Positions 17,579 to 25,755 of a DNA stretch of 64,000 bases are shown here, one piece after another (within the stretch, counting starts at the first letter, position 1; the number at the start of each line of letters is the position of its first letter). Source of the DNA: Thiovibrio sp964588325 (GTDB taxonomy: Bacteria > Desulfobacterota > Desulfobulbia > Desulfobulbales > Desulfurivibrionaceae). The notes under the pieces are model-generated. The model was not told the DNA's origin. It was given only the letters and a program-made list of their open reading frames with translations, and made no database searches. The stretch lies in NCBI GenBank assembly GCA_964588325.1, contig CAZPOR010000004.1:1-64000 (forward strand), read 5' to 3'. The position numbers and the translations under genes are program-made.

Positions 17579-19408
17579 TCAGGGCATCATTTTTAAGCTT
17601 TGCGCGGCATTGACATTGCCGTTAGCCGCCGCCTTCTGATACCACTTTTTCGCCTCCTCCATATCCTGCTTCACCCCGCCCCCGACCTCGTACATGTAGC
17701 CAAGATAATACTGGGCCTCGGCATCGTTCTGCTTGGCAGCCTTGTGCCACCAGTTGACCGCTTCCTGGTCGCTCTTCTTCACGCCCCTGCCAAGGCTGTA
17801 CATGAAGCCAAGGCGGTACTGCGCCTTGGCATGTCCCATGGCAGCAGCCTCGACAAAAAGCTTGTGGGCCTGAGCATAATCCCGAGGCACCCCTTCTCCC
17901 TTGAAAAAGCGCCAGCCTTCCTCGTACAGAGCGTTTTTATCCCTAGCCGCCGGCGGTGGAGGCGCAACCTTGACTGCTGGCTCCGGTTTTGCCGCTTCCC
18001 TTGCCGCACTCTTGGTTTTTTTCTCTTCAGGCTCCAGGGGTTTGGGCTCTGTCTGGACGCGCACCTCTTCGATCTTTGCCTGAGGCGGCGGCGTCACAGC
18101 CAAGGCAACCTTCTGTTCTGCCTGCAACTGCGCCCGGGCTGCGGGATGCCCTTTTTCCGCGGCAAGAGACCACCATTTCCTGGCCTCGTCGGAATTCCTG
18201 CCCACCCCTTTTCCCTGATTATACATGGCGCCAAGCCGGAACATGGCCTCCGGTTGGCCGCTTTCCGCCGCCTGCTGATAGAGCTTCGCGGCCTGGCCAA
18301 AATCTTGCTCCATGGGATCCGTCCCTGCCTCAAACTTCATGGCCTGGGCAAGGAGAGAATCCGGGCTGCCTTGGCCGGGAGGGGCCCAGACCCGGAGCAC
18401 GCCATCCAACCCTCCGGAAACAAGATATTTTCCGGCAGGGGGAAAGGCCAGCGAGGTCACGGAAAGGTCATTCCCTGCATAAAAGTTGAACAATGCGCCC
18501 CCGCTTTTCCGCCAGGACAAAATATGCCTGCTTTGGGTGGCGCCCATGACATACCGGCCATCCGGGGAATAGGCCACGCTGTTCACCGGATCCAGCTCCG
18601 GATCTCGTAAAATCCTCAGGCGCGCGCCGGTTTCTGCATCCCAGACATATACCGACCCATCGCGGCTGCCGGTGACAAACTCCGTGCCATCGGGTGAATA
18701 GGCCACGCAGAGCACCCAATCACCATGCCCCGGGATTGTGCGGATCAAGCGCACATTAACGGCATCCCACATCTGAATCTTGCCGTCCCAGTTTTCGGTG
18801 GCGACAATATTTTTGCCGTCCGGCGAATAGGCAAGGGCCAGAAGATTATTCTTGGTTTCCTTCTGGGTTGTTTCCAGGGTTCCATATTTGACGTTCCAGA
18901 TGCGGAGGGTGTTGTCGTTGCCCACAGAGGCGATGCGGTGGCCGTCCGGGGAAAAGGCCAGATCCGTGATCAATTGGGTATGTTCCCGCATGTCCTGCAC
19001 AAGTTGCCCGTTTGCCAGATCCCACACCTGCACGGCATTGCCGCGACGCCCTCCCGCCGCCACCGCGGCGGCGAGCAACCGTCCATCCGGAGAGAAGGCC
19101 ACGGCCTCGGCGCTTTGCAGATCCTTGCCCAAGGTGAGCAGAAGTTTGCCGGAAGAACTGTCCCACACCGTAACGGTTCCACTCTCTCCGGCTGCGGCGA
19201 TTTTTTTTCCGTCGGCGGAACAAGCCACCCCATTGATAATGTCTGTTTTCTGACCGGCAATGGCTTTGACGAGATCAGGGTTTCCCGAGGCGCTGGAGGG
19301 GACGGCAAAAAGCGCAATAACCATGCAACCCGCCAGAAAAACAACACCCGTGGCCCGACACACCGGGACTATACCCCAACGCGAAAAAATGCGATGCAAC
19401 ACAATCAT
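17579..19408 (-). CDS. Exported WD40 beta-propeller plus Sel1-repeat protein
   Basis: 609 aa from ATG 19408 (GGAGG upstream). An N-terminal signal or anchor peptide (about 15-40) is followed by about seven WD40 repeats (about 45-330; recurring FSPDG/YSPDG and TVRIW/VQVWD strands). C-terminal Sel1-like repeats follow: one or two near 360-410 (AMYNQGKGV), then after a charged Pro/Lys linker three more (WRFFKGEGVPRD, GFMYSLGRGV, GYMYEVGGGV). Such proteins are scaffolds, probably periplasmic here. It is transcribed alone from the region before tatA and ends at the bidirectional terminator. Binding partners cannot be inferred. Confidence 0.8.
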   Translation of the reverse strand: MIVLHRIFSRWGIVPVCRATGVVFLAGCMVIALFAVPSSASGNPDLVKAIAGQKTDIINGVACSADGKKIAAAGESGTVTVWDSSSGKLLLTLGKDLQSAEAVAFSPDGRLLAAAVAAGGRRGNAVQVWDLANGQLVQDMREHTQLITDLAFSPDGHRIASVGNDNTLRIWNVKYGTLETTQKETKNNLLALAYSPDGKNIVATENWDGKIQMWDAVNVRLIRTIPGHGDWVLCVAYSPDGTEFVTGSRDGSVYVWDAETGARLRILRDPELDPVNSVAYSPDGRYVMGATQSRHILSWRKSGGALFNFYAGNDLSVTSLAFPPAGKYLVSGGLDGVLRVWAPPGQGSPDSLLAQAMKFEAGTDPMEQDFGQAAKLYQQAAESGQPEAMFRLGAMYNQGKGVGRNSDEARKWWSLAAEKGHPAARAQLQAEQKVALAVTPPPQAKIEEVRVQTEPKPLEPEEKKTKSAAREAAKPEPAVKVAPPPPAARDKNALYEEGWRFFKGEGVPRDYAQAHKLFVEAAAMGHAKAQYRLGFMYSLGRGVKKSDQEAVNWWHKAAKQNDAEAQYYLGYMYEVGGGVKQDMEEAKKWYQKAAANGNVNAAQSLKMMP

Positions 19409-19542
19409 GCCACCTCCAAACGAGTTTTCTTGCATGGCAAGGATCAGAAAAAGACGAAGCACTCCGGCAGGTTGCCATCCCTGCAGGCAACGCATCATTG
19501 TATATACAGAACGTTCCGGAATACAAGCAGGATATTGCGCAT

Positions 19543-19580
19543 AAAAAAAGGCAGACAGATACCGGGTATCCGTCTGCCTT
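19543..19580 (-). terminator. Terminator after the tatA pair
   Basis: AAGGCAGAC (19548-19556) pairs with GTCTGCCTT (19572-19580), and GATAC with GTATC, around a 3-nt loop; the A-tract at 19543-19549 becomes a U-tract on the minus strand. It lies 25 bp beyond the downstream TatA-type gene. Confidence 0.85.
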
Positions 19581-19604
19581 ATGGGTCCAACAATGGCCGC
19601 CCGC

Positions 19605-19832
19605 TTATTTGGAAAATGGGCTGGCCAGCTCCTTGACCTTGCCGACTTCTTCCTTAAGGGAAGCAACTTCTTTCACGCCCGGCACGGATTCTTCCACCTC
19701 ATGCAGTCCCTTTTTGAAGGAGGAAATAGCCTTGCCGAGGCCGGAGCCGAGTTCCGGCAGCTTTTTGCCGCCAAAAACCAAAAAGGCGATGCCCAAGATA
19801 ACAACCAATTCCGGAGTACCCAAACCAAACAT
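19605..19832 (-). CDS. tatA: TatA/E family twin-arginine translocase protein
   Basis: 75 aa: one N-terminal transmembrane helix (MFGLGTPELVVILGIAFLVF), the FGGKKLPELGSGLG hinge and an amphipathic helix, then a charged tail. It forms the Tat pore with TatC, which is not in this window. The start at 19832 is set by AAGGAG seven bases upstream; another in-frame ATG six bases earlier is too close to it. It lies 49 bp downstream of a second TatA gene and ends at a terminator. Confidence 0.9.
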   Translation of the reverse strand: MFGLGTPELVVILGIAFLVFGGKKLPELGSGLGKAISSFKKGLHEVEESVPGVKEVASLKEEVGKVKELASPFSK

Positions 19833-19881
19833 ATCCATTCTCCTTGTGCAAATGCGCGCCAATCAGGCGTGCGGTATCAGG

Positions 19882-20076
19882 TCAGGCAGGGCCGGAGCCC
19901 CCTTCCTTGTCTTTTTCCTCTATTTTTTCCTGCTTGTCCGCGTCGCGGGTGGCTTTTTTAAAATTTTTGATGCCCTGGCCTATTCCCGCGCCGATTTCAG
20001 GCAGCTTGCCCGCCCCGAAGATGATGACGATTATCACCAGAATAACGATGAGCTCCGGCATTCCAAGTCCAAACAT
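19882..20076 (-). CDS. tatA: TatA/E family twin-arginine translocase protein
   Basis: 64 aa with the same plan as its neighbour: N-terminal helix (MFGLGMPELIVILVIIVIIF), GAGKLPEIGAGIG hinge, and a short charged tail. The first nine residues differ from the downstream paralogue at one position, so this is a tandem duplication that has since diverged in the tail. AAGGGG precedes ATG 20076. The pair is co-transcribed. Confidence 0.9.
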   Translation of the reverse strand: MFGLGMPELIVILVIIVIIFGAGKLPEIGAGIGQGIKNFKKATRDADKQEKIEEKDKEGGSGPA

Positions 20077-20243
20077 GTGAAACCCCTTTCACCTGACGGC
20101 AAACATAATGTATGTCACAACGCTACGATGAAAAAACCAATGTAGTATGTATACCATAAGAAGATGAAGAAGCAACCCCCCTTTTCGATCGCCTTTCCCG
20201 GCCCTGCCGGATGCGCGCCGGGACACATTCCCCATTTACACAG

Positions 20244-20260
20244 GTAATACTTTGTATTAC
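20244..20260. promoter_or_regulatory. Perfect inverted-repeat operator upstream of the znu operon
   Basis: GTAATAC (20244-20250), TTT, GTATTAC (20254-20260): a perfect 7-bp inverted repeat in the intergenic region 38 bp before the ribbon-helix-helix gene. It is the only such site seen here and is the obvious candidate binding site for that protein or for a Zur/Fur-type regulator. Confidence 0.65.
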
Positions 20261-20297
20261 GATCAAGCACCAACCGGAATGCAGCCAGGGGAACACC

Positions 20298-20573
20298 ATG
20301 CGCAATAAAAAACAGGAAACCATCACCTTTAAAGCCGATGAAACACTGGCCAAAGCGTTGCACACGGTGCCAAACAAATCGGAATTCATCAGAAACGCCA
20401 TCCTGAACGCCCTGGAAAACGGTTGTCCGCTCTGCCAGGGCACCGGCATTCTCACTTCCGAGCAACGCACCCACTGGGCCAAATTTCTCAACACCCATTC
20501 CCTGCAGAAATGCGAGGAGTGCAAGGCCGTGCATCTTGTCTGCGGGAGCAACGACAACCCATGCCACCATTGA
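20298..20573 (+). CDS. Ribbon-helix-helix protein with Cys/His metal-binding tail
   Basis: 91 aa. Residues 6-42 fit a ribbon-helix-helix DNA-binding fold (ETITFKADETLAKAL then SEFIRNAILNAL). The remainder has CPLC (43-46), CEEC (72-75), a single Cys and a terminal CHH, a likely Zn site. AGGGGAA precedes ATG 20298. The gene overlaps znuA by 13 bp and a perfect inverted repeat lies just upstream, so an autoregulatory metal-responsive repressor of the uptake operon is a good inference. I do not recognise a named family. Confidence 0.7.
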   Translation: MRNKKQETITFKADETLAKALHTVPNKSEFIRNAILNALENGCPLCQGTGILTSEQRTHWAKFLNTHSLQKCEECKAVHLVCGSNDNPCHH

Positions 20574-21472
20574 ACCGTTCCAAATTCTTTCCCGCCGCGC
20601 TCCTGTTTCTTGCCCTCGCCTGCGGGACTGCCGGTTTCGCCTCGGCAGCAGGGGGAACGACGAAAATGGCGATCTTTGTCACCGTGCCGCCCCAGGCATA
20701 TCTTGCCAAAAGAATCGGCGGCGAGGCGGTTGAGGTGCATACCCTGGTGGGCAAGGGGCAAGACCCGCACACCTTCGAGCCAACCCCGCGCCAGGCAACG
20801 GCCCTGGCCGGAGCCCGCCTGTTTTTCACGGTGGATATCCCCTTTGAAAGGCGGCTTGCGGCCAAGGTCACGGCCAACAATCGCAATCTGCGCATCGTGG
20901 ACTCCACCCGGGGCATCGTCCGTTTATCCCCTGCGGAAACGGACCATCACGAAACACATGCCGGGGAAGCCCACTCCGGCAACGAAGCAGACCCCCACCT
21001 CTGGCTGTCCGCAAACAACCTGCGGATCATGGCCGACAACATGGCGGCAGCGTTGATTGACGCCATGCCGGAGCGCACAGAATTTGTACAAAAAAATCTC
21101 GCTTCCCTCCAGCACGAGATCAGCGCTCTGGACACGCGGTTGGCCAGTATCCTGGCCCCGCACCAGGGCAAAACCTTTTACGTCTTCCATCCGGCCTTCG
21201 GCTATTTTGCCGCAGCCTATGGCTTACAACAAAAGGCCGTGGAGATCAGCGGCAAGTCACCCACCCCGAGGCAGCTTGCCGCCCTTATCCGCCAAGCCAA
21301 GGAGGATCGGGTGCGCACCATCTTTGTCCAGCCGCAATTCGACCGCAAGAGCGCCGAGACCGTGGCCCGGGCCATCAACGGAACCGTGATCCCCATCGAT
21401 CCCCTGGATCAGGAGGTGCTGCGCAGTCTCGCCGCCAGCGCCGAAGCCATCGCGCAATCGCTGCCCCAGTAA
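20561..21472 (+). CDS. znuA: Zinc/manganese ABC transporter substrate-binding protein
   Basis: 303 aa, periplasmic, with signal peptide (cleavage near SASAA, residue 27-28). Cluster A-I solute-binding protein of the ZnuA type: metal-ligand His in GQDPHTFEPTP, DPHLWLS and FHPAFGYFA, plus a His-rich loop DHHETHAGEAH typical of Zn binders. ATG 20561 overlaps the upstream regulator gene. It captures the metal for the permease encoded downstream. Confidence 0.88.
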   Translation: MPPLNRSKFFPAALLFLALACGTAGFASAAGGTTKMAIFVTVPPQAYLAKRIGGEAVEVHTLVGKGQDPHTFEPTPRQATALAGARLFFTVDIPFERRLAAKVTANNRNLRIVDSTRGIVRLSPAETDHHETHAGEAHSGNEADPHLWLSANNLRIMADNMAAALIDAMPERTEFVQKNLASLQHEISALDTRLASILAPHQGKTFYVFHPAFGYFAAAYGLQQKAVEISGKSPTPRQLAALIRQAKEDRVRTIFVQPQFDRKSAETVARAINGTVIPIDPLDQEVLRSLAASAEAIAQSLPQ

Positions 21473-21482
21473 AGGAACAGCC

Positions 21483-22262
21483 ATGAGTGCCACCAGCACG
21501 CAGGAAATAGCCGTCCGCATCCGGGATCTTGATTTCGCCTACAACGGCGCCCCAATCCTCGAACATGTCACCCTGGATATCATGGCCCGCGATTCCCTCT
21601 GCATCGTGGGGCCCAACGGCGGCGGCAAGACCACGTTGCTCAAGCTGATCCTCGGCCTGCTCAAACCGGACCGGGGCGAGATCGAGGTGCTGGGGCTTCC
21701 CCCGGAAAAAAGCCGGTTGCGCATCGGCTATGTGCCGCAGTATGCCCGCTACGATCCGCAGTTTCCGGTGACCGTGCTCGATGTGGTGCTCATGGGGAGG
21801 TTGGACCGGATCTTCTGCGGCCCCTACGCCAAGAGCGACAAGGAGGCCGCCCTGGCAGCCCTGGCGGAGATGGGGCTGGCCGATCTGGCCGGCCGCCTGT
21901 TTGCCGAGATTTCCGGCGGGCAACGGCAGCGGACCCTCATAGCCAGGGCTTTGGCCGCCGAAGGCGAGCTGCTGATTTTAGACGAGCCCACGGCCAACAT
22001 CGACGCCGCCTCGGAGGAACAGCTCTTCACGCTGCTCACCACGCTCAACGAACGGCTCACCGTCATGCTGGTCACCCACGATGTGGGTTTTGCCTCCAAG
22101 TTCTTCAAGAGCATCGTCTGCGTCAACCGCCAGGTCGTGCTCCACCCCACCAGCGAACTGACCGGCGAGCTGATCCGCAACATGTACGGCGGCGACATCC
22201 GCATGATCCGCCACGATCACCGCTGCTCACCGGAGGGGCACTGCACCCATGGAATTTCTTGA
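21483..22262 (+). CDS. znuC: Zinc ABC transporter ATP-binding protein
   Basis: 259 aa cytoplasmic ATPase. Walker A GPNGGGKTT (about residues 40-48), signature ISGGQRQR, Walker B LLILDEPTANID and a switch His in LVTHDVG are all intact. The C-terminus carries a His/Cys cluster (RHDHRCSPEGHCTHG) that may sense the metal. It starts 10 bp after znuA and overlaps znuB by 14 bp. Confidence 0.92.
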   Translation: MSATSTQEIAVRIRDLDFAYNGAPILEHVTLDIMARDSLCIVGPNGGGKTTLLKLILGLLKPDRGEIEVLGLPPEKSRLRIGYVPQYARYDPQFPVTVLDVVLMGRLDRIFCGPYAKSDKEAALAALAEMGLADLAGRLFAEISGGQRQRTLIARALAAEGELLILDEPTANIDAASEEQLFTLLTTLNERLTVMLVTHDVGFASKFFKSIVCVNRQVVLHPTSELTGELIRNMYGGDIRMIRHDHRCSPEGHCTHGIS

Positions 22263-23109
22263 CGCCCTGGCCGACCCGGCCATCCCCTTCCTGCGCTACG
22301 CCTTCGGGGCCGGCCTTCTGGCCAGCCTCTCCTTCGGCATCATCGGCACCTACGTGGTGGCCCGCCGCATCACCTACATCGCCGGAGCCATCGCCCATTG
22401 CGTGCTCGGCGGCATCGGCGCGGGCCTCTACTGCGAGCACAAGTTGGGCCTGGCCTGGTTCGGCCCCCTGTCCGGGGCCATTATTGCGGCGCTTGCGGCG
22501 GCGATCATCATCGGGTTGGTGAGCCTGCACGCCAACCAGCGGGAAGACACGGCCATCGGCGCGCTCTGGGCCATCGGCATGGCCATCGGCTTGCTGTTCA
22601 TAGCAAAAACCCCTGGCTATGTCGAGCCGATGAGCTACCTGTTCGGCAATATCCTGCTGATCTCGAAGTTTGATCTCTGGATGGTGCTGGCGCTGGATGG
22701 CTTGGTGGTGGGAGTCGCCACCCTGTTTTACCACAAATTCCTGGCCGTCTGTTTTGACGAGGAATACGCCAGGCTGCGCGGGGTGCGCACCGACCTCTAT
22801 TACCTGCTGCTCCTCTGCCTGACCGCCTTGACCGTGGTGCTGCTGGTCCGGGTGGTGGGGATCGTGATGGTCATTGCCCTGCTGACCCTGCCTGCGGCGG
22901 TGGCGAGCAACTTCGCCAAAGGCCTCTGGCAGATGATGGTGCTGGCCACCCTGTTCTGCATCGGCTTCATCGGCTCAGGGTTGGCGATCAGCTACAGCTT
23001 TGATCTGCCCAGCGGCCCGACCATCATCGTGATCGCGGGGTTGATCTACCTCGCGGCCGCTGGCGTGCGGCAATTCCGCAAGAGCAGCAGGGTGCGCTCC
23101 GCAGTGTGA
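22249..23109 (+). CDS. znuB: Zinc ABC transporter permease
   Basis: 286 aa ABC-3 family inner-membrane permease with about eight helices; the coupling-type region LRGVRTDLYYLLL is present. Overlaps znuC by 14 bp, as last gene of the regulator-znuA-znuC-znuB operon. Its stop lies 52 bp from the stop of the integron integrase gene, so the integron abuts the operon tail to tail. Confidence 0.92.
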   Translation: MEFLDALADPAIPFLRYAFGAGLLASLSFGIIGTYVVARRITYIAGAIAHCVLGGIGAGLYCEHKLGLAWFGPLSGAIIAALAAAIIIGLVSLHANQREDTAIGALWAIGMAIGLLFIAKTPGYVEPMSYLFGNILLISKFDLWMVLALDGLVVGVATLFYHKFLAVCFDEEYARLRGVRTDLYYLLLLCLTALTVVLLVRVVGIVMVIALLTLPAAVASNFAKGLWQMMVLATLFCIGFIGSGLAISYSFDLPSGPTIIVIAGLIYLAAAGVRQFRKSSRVRSAV

Positions 23110-23161
23110 AACTCACCTCGGCAAAATGCTGCCTTCCAGAATTCCCTGGTGTTCTCCCCCT

Positions 23162-24409
23162 CTACCCATCCAGAGGACTGGTGACGCCAAGCAGGTTTTT
23201 GCCCGCCACATGGGTGTATATCATGGTGGTTTGCAGATTGCTGTGGCCAAGCAGATTCTGGATCGTTCGGATATCGTAGCCCTTTTCGAGAAGATGGGTG
23301 GCGAAACTGTGACGAAGCGAATGGACCGAGGCGTTTCGTTCTACCCCGGCCTGGCGGGCCGCCCCCTTAAAAGAGCGTTGCAGGTTGGAGATGTGGATGT
23401 GGTGCCGCCGGTGTTTGCCGGACCGAGGATCGTCGGACAACGTCGGAGCAGGAAAAACCCAAAACCATGCCCATTCCCTGCCTGCATTGGGATATTTCCG
23501 CGCCAAGGCATCGGGCAAAGCCACCCCTTCGCCCTTGCCGTCGCGGAAGTCCTGATCAAAAATGAGACGAGTTTCGTCCAAGTGGCGCAACAGGTCATTC
23601 TTTAAAGACTCGGGCAGAACAGTGACCCGATCCTTATCTCCCTTACCGGAACGGACCGTCAGGGTGCCCCGCTCAAAGTCGATATCCTTTGTGCGCAGAT
23701 CGGCGCATTCCTGAATCCGCAAGCCGCATCCGTAGATCAGCTTGGCCATCAGCAAGTAAACGCCTTGCAGGTGCGCGAAGATACGCTGGATTTCCCGGCG
23801 GCTTAAAACCACCGGCAGACGACGCTTGGAACCGGCCCGCACGGTTTCACTGATATCGGTAAGATCACGGTCAAGGACATGCCGGAACAAAAAGAGCAGA
23901 GCGCTGAAGGCTTGGTTTTGGGTCGAGGCGGAGACCGTCTTTTCAACAGCGAGATGACTGAGGAACCGTTTGACGTCCGAAGAGTCGATTTCGATGGGAG
24001 GTTTCCCCGCCAAAAACCCTCGAAATACCCGCAGCCATTGCAGGTATGATTTTTCAGTCCGCAGCGAACGGTGCCGCAGACGCAGAGCCTCGCGCATCAG
24101 CGTGGCCGCCTCTTGCCAGGATGCAGTGGAAGACGAAGCCGTTGCGCCGTTTGCCTCCGGGCCTGTCCGGGAGAGATGGAAGAGGAAAAGCCGGATCGCC
24201 TCCCGCGCCTGCTTGACCTGCCACTCTTCCTTGTTTTTACCCATAAACTGGAGAAAATCCTGCACCTGGCCTTCGTTGCTCGGCTCGGAAGCGGATTTTT
24301 CACAAAAAGAAAGGTAGTTGGCCACCCAGCGGAGAAAATAGGGGAGCTGTTTTTTCTGGACAAGCCGCCTATCCGTAAGATACGCTTCGAAATCATGCAG
24401 CGAGGCCAT
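23162..24409 (-). CDS. intI: Integron integrase
   Basis: 415 aa tyrosine recombinase. Catalytic residues are in place: Arg in YGCGLRIQE, HSLRH (H363/R366), LLGH (H389) and Tyr 398 in MIYTHV. The IntI-specific insert is present between the second and third boxes (ALPDALARKYPNAGREW... WFWVFPA), which separates integron integrases from XerC/D. It is longer than class 1-3 IntI (about 320-340 aa): residues 1-80 form an extra helical, core-binding-like domain. It is divergent from the cassettes, with attI between, as in all integrons. A 5' fragment of a second copy lies at 27439-27523. Confidence 0.93.
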   Translation of the reverse strand: MASLHDFEAYLTDRRLVQKKQLPYFLRWVANYLSFCEKSASEPSNEGQVQDFLQFMGKNKEEWQVKQAREAIRLFLFHLSRTGPEANGATASSSTASWQEAATLMREALRLRHRSLRTEKSYLQWLRVFRGFLAGKPPIEIDSSDVKRFLSHLAVEKTVSASTQNQAFSALLFLFRHVLDRDLTDISETVRAGSKRRLPVVLSRREIQRIFAHLQGVYLLMAKLIYGCGLRIQECADLRTKDIDFERGTLTVRSGKGDKDRVTVLPESLKNDLLRHLDETRLIFDQDFRDGKGEGVALPDALARKYPNAGREWAWFWVFPAPTLSDDPRSGKHRRHHIHISNLQRSFKGAARQAGVERNASVHSLRHSFATHLLEKGYDIRTIQNLLGHSNLQTTMIYTHVAGKNLLGVTSPLDG

Positions 24410-24427
24410 GGATAATTCTCCAGCGAG

Positions 24428-24472
24428 ATTATCTAGCGCTAGATAATGATAAATATTTATCGTTATCTAGCG
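24428..24472. repeat. Overlapping palindromes in the intI-attI spacer
   Basis: A perfect 20-bp palindrome centred on CTAGCGCTAG (24428-24447) overlaps a 36-bp near-perfect palindrome (24437-24472, one mismatched pair) made of TAGATAATGATAAAT and its reverse complement. The unit AGATAATGATAAA recurs directly at 24481, and a related CTAGATAATAATA lies at 24556. They could be binding sites for a regulator or integrase, or extrude as cruciforms. Confidence 0.8.
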
Positions 24473-24522
24473 TCTGTGCGAGATAATGATAAAACAGGCT
24501 ACATTTTATTGCAAGGAAAGTT

Positions 24523-24577
24523 GTTAGGCAGACGAGAGGGTCACAAAATCTCGCGCTAGATAATAATATAGTTATGC
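24523..24577 (+). other. attI site (copy 1)
   Basis: The region between intI and the first cassette carries GTTAGGC (24523-24529) and the crossover core GTTATGC (24571-24577). The crossover is placed between G24571 and T24572 because the duplicated attI at 27597-27647 is identical up to this GTT and then diverges, and because the first cassette's attC opens with GCATAAC, the complement of the core. Confidence 0.85.
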
Positions 24578-24597
24578 GTCCCGAATGAGGTTTCCGA

Positions 24598-25245
24598 ATG
24601 GATAGTTGGTGGAGTCTTGGCGAATGGTCTGGGTACGACGGCACAAAATTGGCCGTCTATCGCATTACTTGCCCCTTTTGCATGGAAGAAGGGAACTTTT
24701 CTACCGAATTTCACGCCGAGAAAAAGCAGCCGAACGATAGCAAAGTCCTAAATTTCGACACACTAAAGTGCGGCAACTGCTCATCCTATGTACAAGTCTT
24801 CTGGTCGGCGGGGGATCGATTGCACTCATATCGGGTGCAGCCATGGCCTCTAAAATATGAGAAAGCACCAGAACAGTACCCCGAGGCCATCGGCAGATTT
24901 TGGCTACAAGCCAAACGAAATCTCAAAGACCGAAACTGGGATGCAGCAGCAGTAATGGCTAGGAGTGCGTTGCAACTCGCGCTGCGTTCCCACGACGCGA
25001 AAGGCGCAAATCTAAAACAGGAAATTGACGACCTCGCTAGTAAAGGAATCTTGCCGCCAATCATGCGAGAGTGGTCTCACAACGTCCGTGAGCTTGGGAA
25101 CGATTCCGCGCATCCAAATCCAGAACAACCACCAACCGACCCAAAGGATGCAACAGACATCGTTGGATTCTTGGACTTTCTGTTGGAATACCTCTACACA
25201 CTGCCGAAGAAAATCAATGAATACCGAGGCAGAAAAGACGCATAA
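24598..25245 (+). CDS. Cassette 1: zinc-ribbon DUF4145-like protein
   Basis: 215 aa. An N-terminal zinc ribbon has Cys pairs CPFC (residues 25-28) and CGNC (58-61). The C-terminal helical part (about 95-205) resembles DUF4145, with the AAAVMARSALQLALR and VRELGNDSAHP motifs. DUF4145 proteins are often found with defence or restriction loci, but the role is unknown. The stop codon lies within the attC core (GCATAAC), so the gene fills the cassette. Confidence 0.7.
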   Translation: MDSWWSLGEWSGYDGTKLAVYRITCPFCMEEGNFSTEFHAEKKQPNDSKVLNFDTLKCGNCSSYVQVFWSAGDRLHSYRVQPWPLKYEKAPEQYPEAIGRFWLQAKRNLKDRNWDAAAVMARSALQLALRSHDAKGANLKQEIDDLASKGILPPIMREWSHNVRELGNDSAHPNPEQPPTDPKDATDIVGFLDFLLEYLYTLPKKINEYRGRKDA

Positions 25246-25335
25246 CATGGCGGTCGAGCGGGACGGCCAACCAGCTGCGCTGGTTGGTTCCCTCCGCGCT
25301 TCGCGCTCCGGCCGCCCCTCACCTCTACGTTGTGT
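25240..25335 (+). other. attC site of cassette 1
   Basis: Opens with GCATAAC (25240-25246), the exact complement of the cassette's own 5' core GTTATGC, and ends with GTTGTGT (25329-25335). Between them are paired arms, including CCAACCAGC/GCTGGTTGG. 96 bp. Cassette 1 spans 24572-25329. Confidence 0.88.
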
Positions 25336-25339
25336 TTGC

Positions 25340-25732
25340 TCAATCCCACCAGATGCGGAGGATACACTGCTTGTTCTCGACAATTTTATCCTCGTTGGTG
25401 CCAAGCAATTCTCCAGCCTCTTCACCTCCCAGCCAAGCAACAGTATCCCCACGCCATTTTTCCGCCATTTTTCTTAAGCCTTTCTCTTGTCCAGGAGCCG
25501 GGAGCAAAAAAATAGTATCGGCATTCCAATGCCCGGCAGGGAGATCGCGAAGCTGGATAAGAGGACAATACTCTCGTGTTAGGTACGCGGCCCTCCACAA
25601 GTCACGATTATTTTCAAGATCATCGGCCACCATTTCGCCATCCAAAGCATTATGGGATGACAGCCGAATCAACTTTAATTGCAGGTCTTGTATCTCATTG
25701 GTATTGGTTTCTTTTCTTTCAAAAACACACAT
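25340..25732 (-). CDS. Cassette 2: reverse-oriented hypothetical protein
   Basis: 130 aa from ATG 25732, preceded by GAGGAGGTCAATT. It is soluble and of mixed charge, and no family is recognised; it ends with an acidic/aromatic tail (ILRIWWD). The gene runs against the array direction, so it cannot use the integron's common promoter and must carry its own. The start lies 24 bp from the attC core. A function cannot be assigned. Confidence 0.65.
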   Translation of the reverse strand: MCVFERKETNTNEIQDLQLKLIRLSSHNALDGEMVADDLENNRDLWRAAYLTREYCPLIQLRDLPAGHWNADTIFLLPAPGQEKGLRKMAEKWRGDTVAWLGGEEAGELLGTNEDKIVENKQCILRIWWD

Positions 25733-25755
25733 AATTGACCTCCTCGGTTCGCAAA

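Noticed and set aside
20140..20160. Second operator near GTATGTATACCATA
   Set aside because: Only loosely symmetrical and different from the clear GTAATAC/GTATTAC repeat.
24428..24600. CRISPR-like array from the repeated AGATAATGATAAA units
   Set aside because: Units are short, overlapping and partly inverted with no regular spacers; they fit an operator/attI spacer.
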